Below, piece after piece: positions 63,020-64,000 of a stretch of DNA of 64,000 nucleotides. Position 1 is the first letter of the stretch. The number at the start of each line of letters is the position of its first letter. The notes below the pieces were generated by a model. It searched no databases and was not told the DNA's origin. It worked only from the letters and a program-made list of their open reading frames with translations. The translations under genes were made by a program, and so were the position numbers. The stretch is from Prado023 sp963697345 (lineage in GTDB: Bacteria; Actinomycetota; Actinomycetes; S36-B12; CAIYMF01). The stretch covers positions 1-64,000 of the forward strand of contig CAVONS010000008.1 in NCBI GenBank assembly GCA_963697345.1, given 5' to 3'.

Positions 63020-64000
63020 ATGGGCGAGGATGTGGCAGGCCGCGCGTTCACCCGCGAGGATCGCCAGCGGTATCGCGACAAGGTCCATCGTTGTCTGGAC
63101 GTCCTGGCGCGGATGCTCACCGAGGAGCGATTCGAGTTCCAGACCCCGCTCACGGGCATGGAGGTCGAGCTCAACCTCATCGACGGCGAGGGCAACCCGG
63201 CCATGCGCAACGCCGAGGTGCTGGCCAGCATCGACAGCCCGGCCTTCGTGCAGGAGCTGGGGCGCTTCAACCTGGAGATCAACGTCGCACCGCAGAGCTT
63301 CGTCGGGGACGGGGCCCGGGTCTACGAGGACCAGGTCCGCGAACAGCTCAACGAAGCCGACGCCCGGGCACACCAGGAGGGTGCCGGGATGGTGATGGTG
63401 GGGATCCTTCCGACCCTTCGCCCGGAGCACATGACCTCGGAGTCGATCAGCACCAACTCCCGCTACGCCCTGCTGGACGAACAGCTGCTGCTGGCCCGGG
63501 GTGAGGACCTGCACATCGACATCCGCGGCGGCAAGGAGTCCCTGGAGGTCTTCGCGGACTCCATCGCGCCCGAGGCCGCGTGCACGAGCGTCCAGTTCCA
63601 CCTGCAGGTCAGCCCGGACGACTTCGCGGCCTCATGGAATGCGGCGCAGTGCCTGGCTGCTGCGCAGGTGGCGCTGGGTGCCAACTCGCCGTTCTTCCTC
63701 GGCAGGGAGCTGTGGCGCGAGACCAGGATCGCGCTGTTCACCCAGGCCACCGACACCCGGCCGGCCGAGATGAAGGCGCAGGGTGTGCGCCCCCGTGTGT
63801 GGTTCGGTGAGCGCTGGGTGACCAGTGTCTTCGACCTCTTCGAGGAGAACCTGACCTACTTCCCGGCGCTGCTGCCCGTCGTCGGTGACGAGGACCCCGT
63901 TGCGGAGCTGGACGCGGGCCGCACGCCGTCGCTGCAGGAGCTGCGCCTGCACAACGGGACCGTGTGGCGATGGAACCGGCCGGTGTACGACGTGGTCGAC
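63020..64000 (+). CDS. Glutamate-cysteine ligase-family (GCS2) protein, 3' end beyond the window
   Basis: The first 327 residues of a carboxylate-amine ligase. The N-terminal GMEVELNLID glutamate motif, NLEINVAPQSF, LPTLRPEHM and FHLQVSPDDFAASW segments match the glutamate-cysteine ligase 2 fold, which forms gamma-glutamyl or related amide bonds with ATP. In actinobacteria such proteins include mycothiol- or ergothioneine-related ligases as well as ones of unknown substrate. The frame is open at the window edge; typical members are about 480 residues, so roughly 150 are missing. Confidence 0.85.
   Translation, partial: MGEDVAGRAFTREDRQRYRDKVHRCLDVLARMLTEERFEFQTPLTGMEVELNLIDGEGNPAMRNAEVLASIDSPAFVQELGRFNLEINVAPQSFVGDGARVYEDQVREQLNEADARAHQEGAGMVMVGILPTLRPEHMTSESISTNSRYALLDEQLLLARGEDLHIDIRGGKESLEVFADSIAPEAACTSVQFHLQVSPDDFAASWNAAQCLAAAQVALGANSPFFLGRELWRETRIALFTQATDTRPAEMKAQGVRPRVWFGERWVTSVFDLFEENLTYFPALLPVVGDEDPVAELDAGRTPSLQELRLHNGTVWRWNRPVYDVVD

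Overview
The window is high-GC (roughly 70% G+C by eye), densely packed DNA from an actinobacterium. Support for this comes from many GTG starts and 4-nt ATGA/GTGA gene overlaps, a 13E12-type (DUF222) HNH gene with a Gram-positive/actinobacterial SOS box, a DUF3048 lipoprotein, a LAL-type LuxR regulator, a dodecin, and secreted proteins with actinobacterial-style signal peptides. I see no rRNA, tRNA, IS element, phage or CRISPR array. The genus cannot be told from the sequence.

Layout. 1-3074: a large PLD/helicase/DUF3427 protein running off the left edge. 3139-10678: a catabolic cluster (amidohydrolase, beta-hydroxyacid dehydrogenase, IclR regulator, CaiB-type CoA-transferase, citryl-CoA lyase-like protein, LigB and LigA ring-cleavage dioxygenase subunits, MDR oxidoreductase). 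Copies of one palindrome, CGGAC-N4-GTCCG, lie in front of both transcription units and mark a probable IclR regulon. 10762-13928: an NAD-binding protein, a Bcr/CflA exporter and a Nudix-NYN fusion. 14206-22808: a secreted-protein locus with a decayed TasA/camelysin-like gene, a beta-solenoid protein whose 20-residue rungs alternate acidic and basic turns, a ~1,380-residue Ig-repeat protein, and a convergent two-component system. 23255-31863: ArfB, then a complete V/A-type ATPase operon (H/G, C, I, a 45-aa membrane peptide, K, F, E, A, B, D) ending in a coupled universal stress protein gene. B and D share one reading frame.

31960-37340: short-chain dehydrogenase, membrane-anchored hydrolase, nuclease lipoprotein, HAD phosphatase, MFS protein, dodecin. 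37373-42503: a three-gene ABC-2 exporter divergent from a TetR-glycosyltransferase pair; the TetR start codon sits inside a perfect 10-bp inverted repeat. 42578-50789: hydrolase, methyltransferase, a small protein coupled to a LAL regulator, DUF3048 lipoprotein, and two coupled genes of unknown family. 50977-55811: two ABC systems converging on each other, preceded by a 22-bp perfect inverted repeat. 55902-64000: secreted GH25-like protein, LexA-boxed HNH protein, DUF255 protein, serine hydrolase, two small membrane proteins and a glutamate-cysteine ligase-family gene running off the right edge.

Five otherwise intact genes each carry one frameshift (about 7297, 15465, 20540, 25935 and 33310). 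These are as likely to be indel errors in the sequence as real mutations. The gene at 14206 is different: it changes frame at least five times and looks like a true pseudogene.
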